Assembly (NCBI GenBank): GCA_024679435.1
Contig: JAIBDK010000081.1
Span: 1-8,583, forward strand
Direction of reading: 5' to 3'
DNA length: 8,583 nucleotides
From: Gammaproteobacteria bacterium
Lineage (GTDB): Bacteria; Pseudomonadota; Gammaproteobacteria; Arenicellales; Poriferihabitantaceae
The notes below the pieces were generated by a model. That model was given only the letters and a program-made list of their open reading frames with translations. It was not told the DNA's origin and made no database searches. Numbering within the stretch: the stretch's first letter is position 1; each line of letters starts with the position of its first letter. Of this stretch, positions 7,476 through 8,583 are shown one piece after another. Made by a program: the position numbers and the translations under genes.

Positions 7476-8583
7476 TTATAAAGCACATTCTGCCGCATAG
7501 GCATCCTGATGATTTTCAAAAACTTTGGCTGACAGTCGATTAGTAACGCCCTCCCCTTGCTTAACCACTTCGCGAATATAAATATCCTGAATGGGGTGAT
7601 GGTTCGAACCAAACTTGAAGTTTCCGCGAACTGAATCAAAATCAGCTTTTTCAAGAGCTGCGCGGAATGCAGCCAAATCAGACATGCCACCGGTGGACTC
7701 AAGCGCACTTCCGATCAGGTTAGCCGCATCGAACCCCTGACTTGCATACAATGTTGGAGTTCGACCGTACTTATCCCGAAACGCTGCTACAAATGCATTG
7801 TTAGCAGCATTATCAAGATCGTGAGACCACTGAGAACCGTTCATCACGCCCACTGCGGAATCACCCACTGCTTTGAGAATTCTCTCGTCGAAAGAAAAGG
7901 CGGGACCAAATAGCGGTATGGAATCACTCAATCCGGCCTGAGCGTATTGCTTGACAAAATTAATACCCATTCCGCCTGGCAAAAAGAAAAATACGGAAGC
8001 GGGTTTGGCATCCCTCAACGCAGCCAGTTCTGCAGAATAATCAGATTGTCCCAGCTTGGTATAAACCTCTCCAACAATTTCACCCTTGTAAAAACGCTTG
8101 AAGCCGGTGAGCGCATCTTTACCCGCAGGGTAGTTTGGCGCAAGGATATAGGCCGATGGAAAACCGGCGTCGTTCACATGCTGACCGGTGGCTTCGTGGA
8201 GGTTATCGTTCTGCCAGGCTACGTTAAAGTAATTTTCATTACACAACTTGCCTGCAAGCGCAGAAGGGCCGGCGTTGGGGCTGATATAGATCACGTCCTG
8301 ATTAACCATTTTGGGAACAACCGCCATCGCAACGTTGGAAAAGACGATTCCAGTCATCAACTGAATACCGTCTTTTTTGACAAATTTTTCAGCAATTTCA
8401 ATACCTTTTTCCGGCTTACGCTCATCATCCTTAACGATGACTTCAACTTCTACCCCGCCTAATTTTCCTCCACCCTGCTCAACTGCCAACATAAAGCCGT
8501 CTCGAATATCTTCGCCAAGGTAACCCGCTTTGGTAGAAAGCGTGGTCAAGAAACCTATTTTAAGTGGATCTGCACTTACTGCC
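7476..8583 (-). CDS. Periplasmic solute-binding protein of the HAAT-class importer (LivK-like, Peripla_BP_6 type), 5' end outside window
   Basis: This protein captures the ligand in the periplasm and delivers it to LivH-LivM. The frame is open to the right edge, giving 368 residues. The first visible ones, AVSADPLKIGFLTTLST, fit the end of a signal peptide with cleavage after AVSA (Asp codon at 8570), so the mature protein is probably complete and only the start and signal peptide are missing. An in-frame TTG at 8549 is therefore not the start. The two-lobed type I fold is indicated by KIGFLTTLST, the GEDIRDGFMLAVEQ helix, TGIVFSNVAMAV, ISPNAGPS, APNYPAGKDAL, FFLPGGMGINFVKQ and TLYASQGFDAA. 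Only two cysteines occur, in GKLCNENYF and in the C-terminal AECAL, and they could form a disulfide. The protein is related to LivK and to binding proteins for aromatic acids and amides; the ligand is not assigned. Position first in the cluster is typical. The stop is TAA at 7476-7478. Confidence 0.93.
   Translation of the reverse strand, partial: AVSADPLKIGFLTTLSTKAGYLGEDIRDGFMLAVEQGGGKLGGVEVEVIVKDDERKPEKGIEIAEKFVKKDGIQLMTGIVFSNVAMAVVPKMVNQDVIYISPNAGPSALAGKLCNENYFNVAWQNDNLHEATGQHVNDAGFPSAYILAPNYPAGKDALTGFKRFYKGEIVGEVYTKLGQSDYSAELAALRDAKPASVFFFLPGGMGINFVKQYAQAGLSDSIPLFGPAFSFDERILKAVGDSAVGVMNGSQWSHDLDNAANNAFVAAFRDKYGRTPTLYASQGFDAANLIGSALESTGGMSDLAAFRAALEKADFDSVRGNFKFGSNHHPIQDIYIREVVKQGEGVTNRLSAKVFENHQDAYAAECAL

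Noticed and set aside
7436..7708. A 90-codon minus-strand open frame overlapping the end of the binding-protein gene
   Set aside because: It is in another frame of the same conserved coding sequence and shows no family features.
7947..8462. A 171-codon plus-strand open frame
   Set aside because: It is antisense to the conserved solute-binding protein gene; no domain or ribosome site supports it.
1..8583. Search for CRISPR repeats, insertion sequences, tRNA or rRNA genes, toxin-antitoxin or defence genes
   Set aside because: Conserved housekeeping and transport genes fill nearly the whole window; the gaps (78, 130 and 52 bases) are too short and show no such structure.

Overview
The window is an ordinary chromosomal stretch in which every convincing gene lies on the minus strand and is read from right to left. 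In transcription order it holds a periplasmic solute-binding protein (5' end cut by the right edge), livH, livM, livG, livF, dapA and purL (3' end cut by the left edge). The full-length type of PurL, with its N-terminal domain and close collinearity to the enterobacterial enzyme, and the E. coli-like DapA suggest a gammaproteobacterium, or less likely a betaproteobacterium. G+C looks close to, or slightly below, one half by eye. The species cannot be named from the sequence.

From 3993 to 8583 there is a complete-looking ABC importer operon of the HAAT (hydrophobic or branched-chain amino acid / amide) class in the standard order: binding protein, two permeases, two ATPases. The four membrane and ATPase genes are tightly packed: a 4-base ATGA overlap for livH/livM, an 8-base overlap for livM/livG with a TTG start, and a 1-base TGATG overlap for livG/livF. 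They are probably translationally coupled. The binding protein delivers a ligand in the periplasm to LivH-LivM, and LivG-LivF power uptake. The ligand could be a branched-chain amino acid, but this class also takes aromatic acids and amides, so the substrate is left open.

After a 130-base spacer comes dapA (first committed step of lysine and diaminopimelate synthesis). After a further 78-base spacer containing a small perfect hairpin comes purL (fourth step of purine synthesis). The purL reading frame is open from its ATG at 2908 to the left edge, giving 969 complete codons.

No mobile element, CRISPR array, RNA gene, toxin or defence system, or other undescribed system was found. The points most worth a second look are small: overlapping palindromes in the first codons of livH, changed lysine-binding residues in DapA, the dapA-purL junction without bamC, and a lysine at the switch position of LivF.
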